Made by a program: the position numbers and the translations under genes. Under the pieces are notes generated by a model, which saw nothing but the letters and a program-made list of their open reading frames with translations, was not told the DNA's origin and made no database searches. 64,000 nucleotides of DNA from Pelomonas caseinilytica (GTDB lineage Bacteria > Pseudomonadota > Gammaproteobacteria > Burkholderiales > Burkholderiaceae_C). Below are positions 33,857-43,368 of the stretch, piece by piece. The stretch covers positions 1-64,000 of the forward strand of contig NZ_JAJTWT010000004.1 in assembly GCF_021353235.1 (NCBI RefSeq), given 5' to 3'. Every line of letters begins with the position of its first letter. Within the stretch, counting starts at the first letter, position 1.

Positions 33857-36318
33857 CCCCACCTTCACGCGCAGCCTGGGCGACCCTGTCCTGCGCGGCC
33901 CTGGTCGCGGCCTGCGGCGGCGCGGCCGGCGACGGCGGCCCGCGCGTGCAGGACGGCCCGCAATCGATCCGCTTCGACCCCGCACCCGCCCTGCGGGCCG
34001 GTGCCACCGCCACCGTCTCGGCCCAGGCCAGCTCCGGCCTGCCGGTGAGCTACGGCAGCCAGACCCCCACCGTCTGCAGCGTCGACGCCGCGTCCGGCGC
34101 CCTCACCGGCCTGGCCATCGGCACCTGCACCCTCGCCGCCAACCAGGGCGGCAACGACCACTTCGCGCCCGCGCCGCAGGCCGTGCTCACGCTGAGCGTG
34201 GAGGGTCGCCCACAGGCAGTGACCCTCACCGCGCTGCCCGCACTGCTGGTGGGGGCCAGCGCGCAGGCCGAGGCGGTCGCGAGCTCGGGCCTGGCCGTGG
34301 CCTGGAGCAGCCAGACCCCCGAGGTGTGCAGCGTGTCGGCCGCGGGCCTGGTGCACGCGCTGGCCGCCGGCACCTGCACGATCGCGGCGGACCAGGCTGG
34401 CGACGCCACCTGGCAGGCCGCGGCGCAGGCGCTGCAGTCCGCACTCGTCAGCCGCGCCGGGCAGACGCTGGCCTTCTCGGCGGCGCCCGCCGGCCTCACG
34501 GTCGGCAGCGCGATCACGCTGGGCGCCGGGGCGAGTTCCGGCCTGGCTCCGGCCTACGCCAGCGAGACCGGCACGGTCTGCCGAATCGACGCCGTGACCG
34601 GCCTGCTCACGCCCCTGGCCATCGGCAACTGCATCGTCACCGCCAGCCAGCCCGGCGACGTGGCCTGGGCGCCCGCCACGCCGGTGAGCCTCACGCTGCC
34701 CGTGGCGGGCAAGGCCCAGAGCATCAGCTTCGACGGCGCGCCGGACATCGCCGTCGGCGGCTCGGCGGCGCTGCACGCCACGGCCAGCTCGGGCCTGGCC
34801 GTGAGCTACCGCTCGCTGACCGGCAGCGTCTGCACGGTCGACGCCGGCACCGGCCTCGTGAACCGGCGGGCTGTGGGCCGCTGCACCATCGCCGCCGACC
34901 AGGCCGGCAACGGCGTCTGGGCACCCGCACCCCAGGCCAGCCTCAGCTTCACGGCGGCCAATGCGGCGCAATCGATCAACTTCTCGGCGGCCCCGGCGCT
35001 GGTCGTGGGCGGCACGGCCACGGTACGCGCCGTCGCCACCTCGGGCCTGCCGGTGAGCTACGCCAGCCTGACGCCGCAGACCTGCGGCGTGAACGCCACC
35101 ACCGGCCTGGCGACGGGCCTGGCGACCGGCAGCTGCACCATCGCTGCCCGCCAGGACGGCGACGCCACCTGGGCCGCGGCGGCGCAGGCGACACAGACAT
35201 TGGCCGTCGCCCCCGACCCCGTGCAGACGATCAGCTTCGGCGCCGCGCCCAGCCTCACGCTGGGCGGCACGGCCACGGTGCGCGCGACGGCGAGCTCTGG
35301 CCTGGCCGTCGCCTACGCAAGCCTGAGCGCAGGCATCTGCAGCGTGAACGCGGCCAGCGGCCTCGTGAGCGCCTTCTCGATGGGCGACTGCGTCATCGCC
35401 GCCAACCAGGCCGGCAACGCCAGCTACAACCCCGCCCCGCAGGCCACGCAGACGCTGCCCGTGCAGGCGCCCGCCGGCGTGACCGTGCCCGGCGTGCCGC
35501 AAGGCGTCACGGCCACGCTGGGCACCGGCCTCGGCAACGTCGTCGTCGCCATCGGCTCGGTCGCCAGCGGGGGCAGCGGCATCACCGGCTACACCGTCGT
35601 CTCGCGGCCCGCCGGCATCACGGTGCACTCGGCCAGCGCGCCGGTCACGGTCAACTGCCCGTCCAGCTGCGCGGGCTATGCCTTCGCGGTCTACGCGAGC
35701 AATGCACTCGGCGCGGGCAGCGCCTCGGCCGCGGTGGAGGTGTTGACGACCTTCGACGTGCTGACCCGCTTCCACGAGCCTGACACCCAGCCGCGCGACT
35801 CCCTCTTCACCGGCTCGTTCACGCTGAACTCCACGACCGGCGCGATCAGCGGCCTGGCCGGCCGGCTCACGGAGTCGATGACGGGCAACGCCATCGGCAG
35901 CCCGCCCTACTACGACATGACGCAGGTGCCGCTGAGCTACCAGCTCCAGTCGTGGCGCGACGCGGCCCTGGGCGGCAGCTTCGTCGCCAGCTTCGCCAAG
36001 AACACGACGAGCACCTTCTCGACGGCGGCGGGCGGCGACGGCTGGTCGCCCCAGGCCGGCATCGCGGTGGGCGGGGTCTACGCGGGCTTCCCGGCGCGCT
36101 ACGCGACGACGATCCAGAACTCGTCCATCCTGGTGTTCGTGCCCGACGACCCATTCGCGCCCCTCACGGCCGCCCAGCTCGCCAGGCTGGCCTACGCCGA
36201 CTGCGCACCCGGCGGCATGATGGGCGCGGTGTGCATGACGGCCACCAGCTCCAGCGGCTACGGCGCCGTGGGCACCATGAGCGGCTATCCGGTGTCGCAG
36301 CAGATCACCCGGCGATAG
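33847..36318 (+). CDS. Lipoprotein with six Ig-like repeats, FN3-like domain and Met-rich domain shared with the PEP-CTERM protein
   Basis: An 823-aa exported lipoprotein with lipobox ALVAAC at residues 18-23. Residues about 39-540 form six tandem repeats of about 83 aa, each with a (S/T)xxxVCxV and (G)xCxxAAxQ cysteine pair, so each unit is probably a disulfide-stabilised Ig-like domain. An FN3-like segment follows (GYTVVSRPAGI). The last 190 residues are homologous to the PEP-CTERM protein, keeping QLQSWRDAALGGSF, GWSPQAGIAVGGVYAGFP and PGGMMGAVCMTATS. The start overlaps the OprC-like stop by 10 nt. I infer a surface rod that displays a copper-binding head near the receptor. Confidence 0.82.
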   Translation: MVLTPPSRAAWATLSCAALVAACGGAAGDGGPRVQDGPQSIRFDPAPALRAGATATVSAQASSGLPVSYGSQTPTVCSVDAASGALTGLAIGTCTLAANQGGNDHFAPAPQAVLTLSVEGRPQAVTLTALPALLVGASAQAEAVASSGLAVAWSSQTPEVCSVSAAGLVHALAAGTCTIAADQAGDATWQAAAQALQSALVSRAGQTLAFSAAPAGLTVGSAITLGAGASSGLAPAYASETGTVCRIDAVTGLLTPLAIGNCIVTASQPGDVAWAPATPVSLTLPVAGKAQSISFDGAPDIAVGGSAALHATASSGLAVSYRSLTGSVCTVDAGTGLVNRRAVGRCTIAADQAGNGVWAPAPQASLSFTAANAAQSINFSAAPALVVGGTATVRAVATSGLPVSYASLTPQTCGVNATTGLATGLATGSCTIAARQDGDATWAAAAQATQTLAVAPDPVQTISFGAAPSLTLGGTATVRATASSGLAVAYASLSAGICSVNAASGLVSAFSMGDCVIAANQAGNASYNPAPQATQTLPVQAPAGVTVPGVPQGVTATLGTGLGNVVVAIGSVASGGSGITGYTVVSRPAGITVHSASAPVTVNCPSSCAGYAFAVYASNALGAGSASAAVEVLTTFDVLTRFHEPDTQPRDSLFTGSFTLNSTTGAISGLAGRLTESMTGNAIGSPPYYDMTQVPLSYQLQSWRDAALGGSFVASFAKNTTSTFSTAAGGDGWSPQAGIAVGGVYAGFPARYATTIQNSSILVFVPDDPFAPLTAAQLARLAYADCAPGGMMGAVCMTATSSSGYGAVGTMSGYPVSQQITRR
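33961..35475 (+). repeat. Six tandem about 250-bp coding repeats (Ig-like units)
   Basis: Within the lipoprotein gene, units start at the (Q)SIxFxxxP-type strand and each contains ASSGL(A/P)V, VCSVxAxxGL and CTIAAxQxG. Six copies are visible; they are diverged enough to be old but share spacing. Such arrays change length by recombination. Confidence 0.85.
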
Positions 36319-36336
36319 GGTCAGCGCACCGGGCGG

Positions 36337-36768
36337 TCAGCGCATCGCGACGATGCCGCCGCCCTCGCGCGCCTGCGCCAGCAGGAAGAGGCCCGCTTCG
36401 CTGCGCTCGCCGCTCCTGACCTGCACGTCCACCAGGCAGGCCTGGCCGACCGGGGTGGCGCGCAGCAGCCGCGTCTGCCGGGGCTGCGGCGAACGGCCCA
36501 GCCGCTCGACGAGTTCGCGGTAGACGGCCTGGCGGCCCGGCTCGCCGGCCGCGCCCAGGCTGCCGTCGTCCGCGAACTGCGCCGTCAGGCCCCAGGCGTC
36601 GCTGGCGTTCCAGCGGGCGTCGAAGGCATCGAGCCGGCGCTGCAGGGTGGCGCCGTCCTCGCAGGGGCCGGGCGCGGCGGCGGCCTCTTCGGAATAGGCC
36701 AGCACGACGACGGCGATGAGCCAGGCGGCGGCCAGCAGGCCCAGGCGGGCGGGGGTGATGAGGTTCAT
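36337..36768 (-). CDS. Exported NTF2/SnoaL-like hypothetical protein
   Basis: A 143-aa protein with an N-terminal signal or membrane segment (LGLLAAAWLIAVVVLAYSEE). Its body resembles the SnoaL/DUF4440 cone fold: LDAFDARWNASDAWGLTAQF, then GRQAVYRELVERLG. No catalytic residues can be assigned. It is convergent with the copper lipoprotein gene (18 bp apart) and lies 21 bp downstream of the cytochrome gene, so it may belong to the cytochrome operon. Confidence 0.65.
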   Translation of the reverse strand: MNLITPARLGLLAAAWLIAVVVLAYSEEAAAAPGPCEDGATLQRRLDAFDARWNASDAWGLTAQFADDGSLGAAGEPGRQAVYRELVERLGRSPQPRQTRLLRATPVGQACLVDVQVRSGERSEAGLFLLAQAREGGGIVAMR

Positions 36769-36789
36769 GTCGGTCTCCGGAACTTGGGG

Positions 36790-37328
36790 TCAGTGCTGGG
36801 CGGGCGGCAGCGGCTCGGGCACCTTGTTGCGCACCGGCGGCAGGGTCTGCAGGTAGGCGAAGACGGCCTTGAGGTCGTCGTCCGTCATGTGGCGGTAGAC
36901 GGCGATGGGCATGGGCGGCAGCACCGGCCGGCCGCGGCCGAAGTGGCGGCCGGTGCGGATGGTCTGCACGAAGTCGTTCTCGCTCCAGCGGCCCAGGCCC
37001 GTCTCGGGGTCGGGCGTCAGGTTGGCGGTGAAGCTCACGCCCCAGGGGCCGGCCCAGGCCGTGTTCGTGGCCGACGACACCACCAGCCACGGCCCCGCGG
37101 GCAGGGCCGGCACCGGCGGCATGACGAGCTCCTGCGGATGGCCGGCGAAGAGGCGGGCCATGTCGGGCTCGGGGCCGTTGGCGCCCATCTTCAGCGGCGT
37201 GTGGCAGTCCATGCAGCCGCTGGTGTTGACGAGGTAGCGGCCGTGCTCGATACGGTCGCGGGGGGCCGGTTCGGCGGCCTGGGCGACCGCGGTGGCGGCC
37301 AGCAGCGTGAGCAGGGGAAGCAGGGTCT

Positions 37329-37332
<4 letters not shown>
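36790..37332 (-). CDS. Exported monoheme cytochrome c
   Basis: A 180-aa protein with signal peptide MKTLLPLLTLLAATAVAQAA and one heme motif CMDCH, a distal methionine region (RPVLPPMPIAVYRHM), and the helix LKAVFAYLQTLPP typical of cytochrome c subunits of dehydrogenases. It overlaps the upstream diheme cytochrome gene by 4 nt, so the two likely form an electron-transfer pair. The redox partner is not apparent. Confidence 0.87.
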
Positions 37333-38189
<857 letters not shown>

Positions 38190-38262
38190 GGGAGGGCACT
38201 GTGCCGGCCGGCGGGCGTGCTGCCATCGCCCCGACGGGCCAGCATCCCGGGCGCCAGGGAGC

Positions 38263-38278
38263 CATGACCCAGGTCATG
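38263..38278. promoter_or_regulatory. CRP/FNR-type palindrome between cytochrome and hemerythrin genes
   Basis: CATGACCCAGGTCATG is a perfect inverted repeat and contains TGAC-N4-GTCA, the half-site spacing used by FNR, DNR and NnrR-type regulators. It lies in a divergent intergenic region, 74 bp from the diheme cytochrome start and 118 bp from the hemerythrin start. Control by oxygen or nitric oxide is inferred from the motif and from the oxygen-binding hemerythrin. Confidence 0.5.
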
Positions 38279-38395
38279 CCATGGCCCGCCAGGTGCAAAT
38301 TCACTGGCCCATCGCGGGCGATGGCGGCGCCGCGGCAGCCCGCAACACTGGCGGCCATCCGGCACCCCTTCGCCGGCCCCGACACGGAGCCCCAC

Positions 38396-39076
38396 ATGAC
38401 CGCCAACGCCCCTCGCCTCGACCTCTACGCCCATATCCACAAGGCGCTGCGCCTCTTCATGAGCGACACGCTGCAGCACCTCGGCCGCATGGACGTGGAC
38501 GACCCCCTCGACCTGGCCGCCGCCCTGGCCCAGCTGGACGCGCTGCTGGACGCCGCCGAGCACCATGTGGAGAAGGAGAACACCTTCGTCCATCCGGCCA
38601 TCGAGGCTCGCCGCGCCGGTGCCAGCGCCGCCATCGAGGCCGAGCACGACGAGCACCTCGACGCCATCGCCGGCCTGCGCGCCGAAGCCGCAGGCCTGCG
38701 CGCCCTGCCCTCGGCTGCCGCCGCCCAGCGCCTGTACCGCCGCTTCGCCGCCTTCGTGGCCCACAACTTCGAGCACATGGGCGTGGAGGAAAGCCGCCAC
38801 AACCAGGCCCTCTGGGCGGCCTACACCGACGCCGAGCTGGCCGAGATCCACGGCCGCATCATGGCCACCCTCGGCCCGCGCGAAATGAGCGAGACGCTGC
38901 GCTGGATGATCCCGGCCCTGACGCCGGCCGAGCGCGCCCAGCTCGTCGGCGGCCTGCCGCCGGCCGTGCAGACGCCCGTGCTGGCCGCCGCCCGGCCCCT
39001 GCTCAACGACACCGACTGGGCCAAGCTGTGCCGGGCCGTCGCTCAGGCGCCTGCGCCCGGCCTGGTGGAGGCCTGA
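38396..39076 (+). CDS. Hemerythrin domain-containing protein
   Basis: The 226-aa protein has hemerythrin HHE-type iron ligands: YAHIHKALR, AEHHVEKENTFVHPAIE, AEHDEHLDAI and VAHNFEHMGVEE. These form a di-iron four-helix bundle that binds oxygen or senses NO or redox state. The C-terminal 80 residues carry no recognised domain. The start codon follows an upstream open stretch that lacks family sequence. Its 3' end overlaps the convergent MalT-like gene by 34 bp. Confidence 0.87.
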   Translation: MTANAPRLDLYAHIHKALRLFMSDTLQHLGRMDVDDPLDLAAALAQLDALLDAAEHHVEKENTFVHPAIEARRAGASAAIEAEHDEHLDAIAGLRAEAAGLRALPSAAAAQRLYRRFAAFVAHNFEHMGVEESRHNQALWAAYTDAELAEIHGRIMATLGPREMSETLRWMIPALTPAERAQLVGGLPPAVQTPVLAAARPLLNDTDWAKLCRAVAQAPAPGLVEA

Positions 39077-41673
39077 CGCTCGCGCCACCAGGCCGCCGCC
39101 TCGCCGCGCGAGTTCAGGCCCAGCTTGTCGAGGATGTTGGCCACATGCCGCTTGACGGTGTGGGGGCTGAGGTCCAGCGCGCGGGCGATGTGCTTGTTGC
39201 TGGCGCCGGCGGCGATCTGGGCGATGACCTCGGATTCGCGCTGCGACAGCCGGTCGTCGGCCGGCGTGGGCGGCGCGGGCACCAACGGCGCCAGCGCCTC
39301 GACCCAGGCGCGCAGCCGGGCCACGGCCGCCGGGTCGATGAGGCCGCCCCAGTCCTCGGCGGCCATGCGGCGCATCAGCGGCACCGCCCAGAGCAGGCCG
39401 CCGGGGTCGTGGCCCGCCAGCGCCGGGGCCAGGGCCTCGGCCGCCGCGGCACGCTCGCCGTCGGCCAGCAGCGCCGCGGCAAGCCGCAGCCGCGCTTCCG
39501 CGAGCTGGGCGAGCAGGTCGCCGCCCTCTCCTTCGGCCAGCAGTTCGCGCCACAGCGCGATCGCCTCGGCGCCCCGTCCCGCCAGCCAGGCCTGCTGGGC
39601 CCGCAGCCCGAGCAGGGGCCGGCGGCGGTGCGGCGGCGTCAGGTCGGGCAGCTCGGCGCCTTCGCGCTCGAGCCGGGCCAGGCTCTCGTCCAGCAGCGGC
39701 CGGTCGCCGCAGGCCGCGGCCATGCGGCTGCAGAAGAAGAGGCCATGCCACAGGCCCCAGCGGCCGTAGCCGGGCACGTGCTCGGCCAGGCGCAACCGCA
39801 TCAGCGCCAGCGCCGACTCGTGCCGGCCCTGCACCAGGTCCAGCATGGCGTGCAGGGCCTGGCCGTGGTTGCGGGCGATGACGAGGCGGCCGAACCAGGC
39901 CGCGTCGGCCTCGGCGCGGGCCAGGTGCTGTTCGCTCTCGGCGACCTGCCCCTGCCAGAACAGGCTCCAGGCCCGCGCCATGTAGGCCATGACGCCCAGC
40001 GGCAGCGGCCGCTCGCCCACCACCTGCACGGCGCCGCGGAACCAGCGCTCCATGGGCGCGGCCATGCCGCGGCAGCTGATCTGGCGCGGCGCCGGCACGC
40101 CGGTGTACCAGGCGTCGACGGTGGGCTCCTTCAGCAGCGCGGCCAGCTGCGCCTCGAACAGCGGCGCCACGCTGTCGAAGTGGCAGCTCTCCAGCGCATG
40201 CCAGCAGCGCGCCAGCAGCACCACGCGCCGCGCCTCGCCACTGAGCTCGCGCTGGGTGCCGAAGGGGTCGAGGTCCTGCAGCAGGCCGGCCGCCTCGGTC
40301 AGGCGGCCCTGGGCGATGAGCAGGATGCTGCGGTGGGCGCGCGCGATGCGCAGACCCGCCTCGTCGCCGCGCGCCTCGAACAGCGCCTCGGCCCGGCCGA
40401 GGTGGAACTCGGCCCGCTCGGCCTCCCATTGCACCCACAGGGCCAGGGCCTTGACGCGATGCAGCTCGGGGCTGGCCTCGGCGAAGGCGGGGTCGAAGCG
40501 CGCGGCCAGGTCGAGCAGGCCCTGGGCGCCGAGCTGGTTCATCAGCAGCGGCCCGTCGGCCAGCAGCAGGTCGGCCGCGCGCTCGGGCCGGCCGGCCGCC
40601 ATCAGCAGGCCGTGGCGGCGCAGGGCGTCGGTCTCGAAGGCGGCGGCGCGCTCCAGCAGCTGCAGCTGCAGCTCGGGCTGCTCCAGGCGCAGGCGCTGCT
40701 GCAGCATGTCGCGGAAGAGCTGGTGCAGGCGCAGGGTCAGCGGCGCCAGGTCCACGACGGTGGCGAAGAGGGCCAGCCGCTCGATCTCGGCCAGGAAGGC
40801 CGCCGCCTGGGCGCCCTCGCCCAGCGCCTGGCAGCGCGCCACGTCCAGCTCGTGGAGCACGCTGGTGCGCAGCAGGAAGCCGCGCAGCCCCGGCTCCAGG
40901 CGGTCCAGCACCTCGGCGGCAAGGTAGTCGAAGGTGGCACGGTCGATGGCCGCTGGCAGGGCGGCCCGCTGGGCCAGGCCCAGGGCCAGGCGCAGCCCGG
41001 CCGGCCACCCCTGGCTGCGGCGGTAGAGCTCGGCGCCGGCCTGCTCGTCCAGGCCCGCGGCCTGCGCGAGCTGCGCCACCTCGGCCTCCGCCAGGGCGAG
41101 GTCGGCAGGGCCGAGGTCGGCCAGTTCGCCCGCGGCCCGCAGGCGCGACAGGCGCAGCGGCGGCTCGTGGCGCGTGCTCAGCACCAGGCGCCAGCGCTCG
41201 CCCATGCGGGCCAGCCAGCGGTCCAGGAACTGCAGGGCGGCGCCGTCGGCGAGGTGGTGCACGTCGTCCAGCACGATGAGGCCTCGCGCCACCTCGCAGG
41301 CCTCCAACGCGTTGAGCATGGCGTCGGCCGCCGCGGTGAGGTCGGGCCCGCCACGCAGGGCCGCGTCGCGCAGGCCCTCGGGTGCCGTCCGCCACGGCAG
41401 GTCATAGGCCTCCAGCGCGGTGAACAGGCAGTCCAGCAGCCGGCCGAGGTCGTCGCCTTCATCCAGCGCCACCCAGGCCACGGCCGTGTCGGGCGGGGCC
41501 TCGGCCAGCACCTGGGTCAGCAGGGCCGTCTTGCCATAACCGGCCGGTGCGCTGATCAACAGCACGCGCTGCTCGTCCAGCGCACGGCCCACCGCGGCCA
41601 GCAGCGCCGGCCGGTGCAACAGCAGGCCCTCGCGGGGTCGCGGGGCGCGGGTCTTGGTCAGGGCGAGTGCCAT
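39043..41673 (-). CDS. MalT-like LuxR-family transcriptional regulator
   Basis: A large (876-aa) signal-transduction ATPase regulator. Walker A SAPAGYGKTALL is near residue 45, with a Walker B-like LIVLDDVHHL later. A long helical TPR-like middle follows, and a C-terminal LuxR helix-turn-helix (LSQRESEVIAQIAAGASNKH and SPHTVKRHVANILDKLGL) binds DNA. The ligand is unknown. The true start is the ATG at MALALTKTRAP; an open frame upstream belongs to no family. It is convergent with the hemerythrin gene. Confidence 0.9.
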   Translation of the reverse strand: MALALTKTRAPRPREGLLLHRPALLAAVGRALDEQRVLLISAPAGYGKTALLTQVLAEAPPDTAVAWVALDEGDDLGRLLDCLFTALEAYDLPWRTAPEGLRDAALRGGPDLTAAADAMLNALEACEVARGLIVLDDVHHLADGAALQFLDRWLARMGERWRLVLSTRHEPPLRLSRLRAAGELADLGPADLALAEAEVAQLAQAAGLDEQAGAELYRRSQGWPAGLRLALGLAQRAALPAAIDRATFDYLAAEVLDRLEPGLRGFLLRTSVLHELDVARCQALGEGAQAAAFLAEIERLALFATVVDLAPLTLRLHQLFRDMLQQRLRLEQPELQLQLLERAAAFETDALRRHGLLMAAGRPERAADLLLADGPLLMNQLGAQGLLDLAARFDPAFAEASPELHRVKALALWVQWEAERAEFHLGRAEALFEARGDEAGLRIARAHRSILLIAQGRLTEAAGLLQDLDPFGTQRELSGEARRVVLLARCWHALESCHFDSVAPLFEAQLAALLKEPTVDAWYTGVPAPRQISCRGMAAPMERWFRGAVQVVGERPLPLGVMAYMARAWSLFWQGQVAESEQHLARAEADAAWFGRLVIARNHGQALHAMLDLVQGRHESALALMRLRLAEHVPGYGRWGLWHGLFFCSRMAAACGDRPLLDESLARLEREGAELPDLTPPHRRRPLLGLRAQQAWLAGRGAEAIALWRELLAEGEGGDLLAQLAEARLRLAAALLADGERAAAAEALAPALAGHDPGGLLWAVPLMRRMAAEDWGGLIDPAAVARLRAWVEALAPLVPAPPTPADDRLSQRESEVIAQIAAGASNKHIARALDLSPHTVKRHVANILDKLGLNSRGEAAAWWRERQASTRPGAGA

Positions 41674-41744
41674 GGGCGCGAATGCTAGGGCCGTTGTGCC
41701 GCGCAAGGCCAGAGCCGGGCGCGGCGGATAAATCCGGGATGCCA

Positions 41745-41838
41745 CGGGCCGAGCGCTGGGCCGCTCCCGAGCCGGGGCGGACCAGACATGCGCCGCGCTC
41801 GGCGCGCGGGGCTGGGCCGGCTGCAGTGTCACTTCAGC
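41745..41838. repeat. GC-rich palindromic repeat family 2, short copy
   Basis: It starts GGGCCGAGCGCTGGGCCGCT and ends GGGCTGGGCCGGCTGCAGTG then TCACTTCAG, which is the 3' end and stop codon of the adjacent DUF5694 gene. Compared with 17354-17511 it lacks the internal hairpin module (GATGTGCTTGCGG... and the CCCCC/GGGGG stem). The shared flanks are nearly identical. Confidence 0.83.
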
Positions 41839-42887
41839 ACCACTGCGGCGTCGATGAGGTCCACCCCCTGCAACTGCCCCAGCCAGGCGTCGAACCAGGG
41901 CTTGTGGGAGGCGCCGACGATGGACAGCACGCGAGCCCCCGGGCGCTCTCGGAAGGTCTCGCGGATGTTGGCCACCATGCGCAGGTTGCGCGTCTCCCAG
42001 CCGCCCACCCAGATCTGCGGATAGCCGTGGGGTGCGGGTGCGCGCAGGGCCGCCGCGACGTTGATCTCGGCGAGCGCCTGCAGGTAGCCTGGCTCGTTGA
42101 CGTAGCGGTACAGCGGCAGCAGGTCGGCCGCGGCGGACAGGGCCTTGACCTGTTTCTGCCGCTCCTCCATGGCCGGCTTGCCGGCCGCCCAGGCGCCGCT
42201 GACCTCGCGTTCGAAGGCCTGCTCGTCGGCGATGACGATGTGGTCGCCGGTGTGGTTGTCCACGGCATGCACGCGTTGCAGGCCCAGGCGGGCGGCCAGG
42301 CGCGAGCCGATCATGAAGCTCTCGTTGTTGCGCGTGCCGAGCTGGCCCAGCATCTGCACCAGGGCTTCGTCCAGGCCGTCGCCCGGCCGGCGCTCGGCCT
42401 CGGGCAGCTGCAGCCACTGCACCAGGGCCGAGGCGCGGTCGTTGGCGGCCAGGAAGAGCGCCGCCAGGTGCCGCCGCTGCGCCGGCGTGGGCGACGCCGG
42501 CCAGGCGGCGAGCGCGCGGTCGACCTCGGCCAGCGCGGCCGGCACGGCCAGGCCCGTGGCGGCCTGGGCGACGTCGGTGCTGCCGCAATAGTCCATGCCG
42601 TGGCGCGTGGGATGGCGGGCGGCGAGGTCGCACTCTTCGCCGGTGAGCGCCTCGATGGTGACGATGTCGGGCCGGAAGGCGGCCAGCCGGTCCAGCACGC
42701 CCTGCAGCGCCTCGGGCGGCAGGCCCGCGGGCAGGCCGCTGAGGTGCACGGTGCCCAGCACCAGCACCTGGGCCCGCGGCCCCGTCATGCCGCGGTCCAG
42801 GCCCTTCAGCATGCCCTGGGCCGACGCCAGCAGCGGCAGCAGGGCGGCCAGGGCCGCGCCGGCCTTCATCCACATGCGCTTGTTCAT
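41829..42887 (-). CDS. Exported DUF5694/TraB-like protein
   Basis: A 352-aa protein with signal peptide MNKRMWMKAGAALAALLPLLASA and an EreA/ChaN/TraB-like fold. It has VLVLGTVHLSGLP near residue 40, a TIEALTGEE segment near 75, LGTRNNESFMI near 190, and a C-terminal RVLSIVGASHKPWFD. These conserved His/Glu residues are typical of that superfamily. The substrate is unknown. Its stop codon lies within a palindromic repeat. Confidence 0.78.
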   Translation of the reverse strand: MNKRMWMKAGAALAALLPLLASAQGMLKGLDRGMTGPRAQVLVLGTVHLSGLPAGLPPEALQGVLDRLAAFRPDIVTIEALTGEECDLAARHPTRHGMDYCGSTDVAQAATGLAVPAALAEVDRALAAWPASPTPAQRRHLAALFLAANDRASALVQWLQLPEAERRPGDGLDEALVQMLGQLGTRNNESFMIGSRLAARLGLQRVHAVDNHTGDHIVIADEQAFEREVSGAWAAGKPAMEERQKQVKALSAAADLLPLYRYVNEPGYLQALAEINVAAALRAPAPHGYPQIWVGGWETRNLRMVANIRETFRERPGARVLSIVGASHKPWFDAWLGQLQGVDLIDAAVVLK

Positions 42888-42925
42888 CCGTGATCTCCCA
42901 GGGGTGGTGGCGCGTCAGGCGCCGC

Positions 42926-42954
42926 AAAAAGGCAAGGCCCGCCGGCGGCGGGCC
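42926..42954 (-). terminator. Intrinsic terminator of the small exported protein gene
   Basis: On the minus strand, GGCCCGCC/GGCGGGCC (42936-42954) forms a stem followed by TTGCCTTTTT. It lies about 25 bp past the stop of the gene at 42978 and before the next gene's start at 42887. Confidence 0.75.
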
Positions 42955-42977
42955 GTGGGCCGTTGGCCGGGCCGTCT

Positions 42978-43244
42978 TCAGAGGGCCGGCGCTGCGGGCA
43001 GGGCCTGCGCGAGCCGGAAGTCGTCAGCCGGCGCGGCACGGCGCCGCTCGACGACGACGCGCGGCAGGCGCGCCACGACGGCGGGAGCGGCGGTAGCCAT
43101 GTGCGAGCCCGTGACCACGACGCGCTCCAGCCTCACCACCTCGGTGGCCGGCGTCGCCGTCCGCTCGGCCAGCGACACGCCGATGGCAGCGGCCGAGGCC
43201 ACGGAGGCGGCAGCGATGAGCAGGGTCTGGAGGGCGGCGTTCAT
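42978..43244 (-). CDS. Small exported hypothetical protein
   Basis: An 88-aa product with an N-terminal hydrophobic segment (LQTLLIAAASVASAAAIGVSL) and a body rich in Val, Arg and Ala (VVRLERVVVTGSHM, RLPRVVVERRR). I do not recognise it. It is followed by a good terminator, which supports a real gene. It may be anchored in the inner membrane and face the periplasm. Confidence 0.6.
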   Translation of the reverse strand: MNAALQTLLIAAASVASAAAIGVSLAERTATPATEVVRLERVVVTGSHMATAAPAVVARLPRVVVERRRAAPADDFRLAQALPAAPAL

Positions 43245-43368
43245 GGCGGGCTCCGGTCGATGGCTGGGTCAGTGCAGGCAGTGTCTGCAAGCGCGCCGGG
43301 CGCCGCGAGGGCCGCGCGATGGAATGCCGGCGCGGCGGGACGAAATGCAGCGGCGCCGGACCGGCCGC

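Noticed and set aside
36781-36795. TTGGGGTCAGTG near the cytochrome stop, like the string at 18846
   Set aside because: The match is too short to call a repeat copy.
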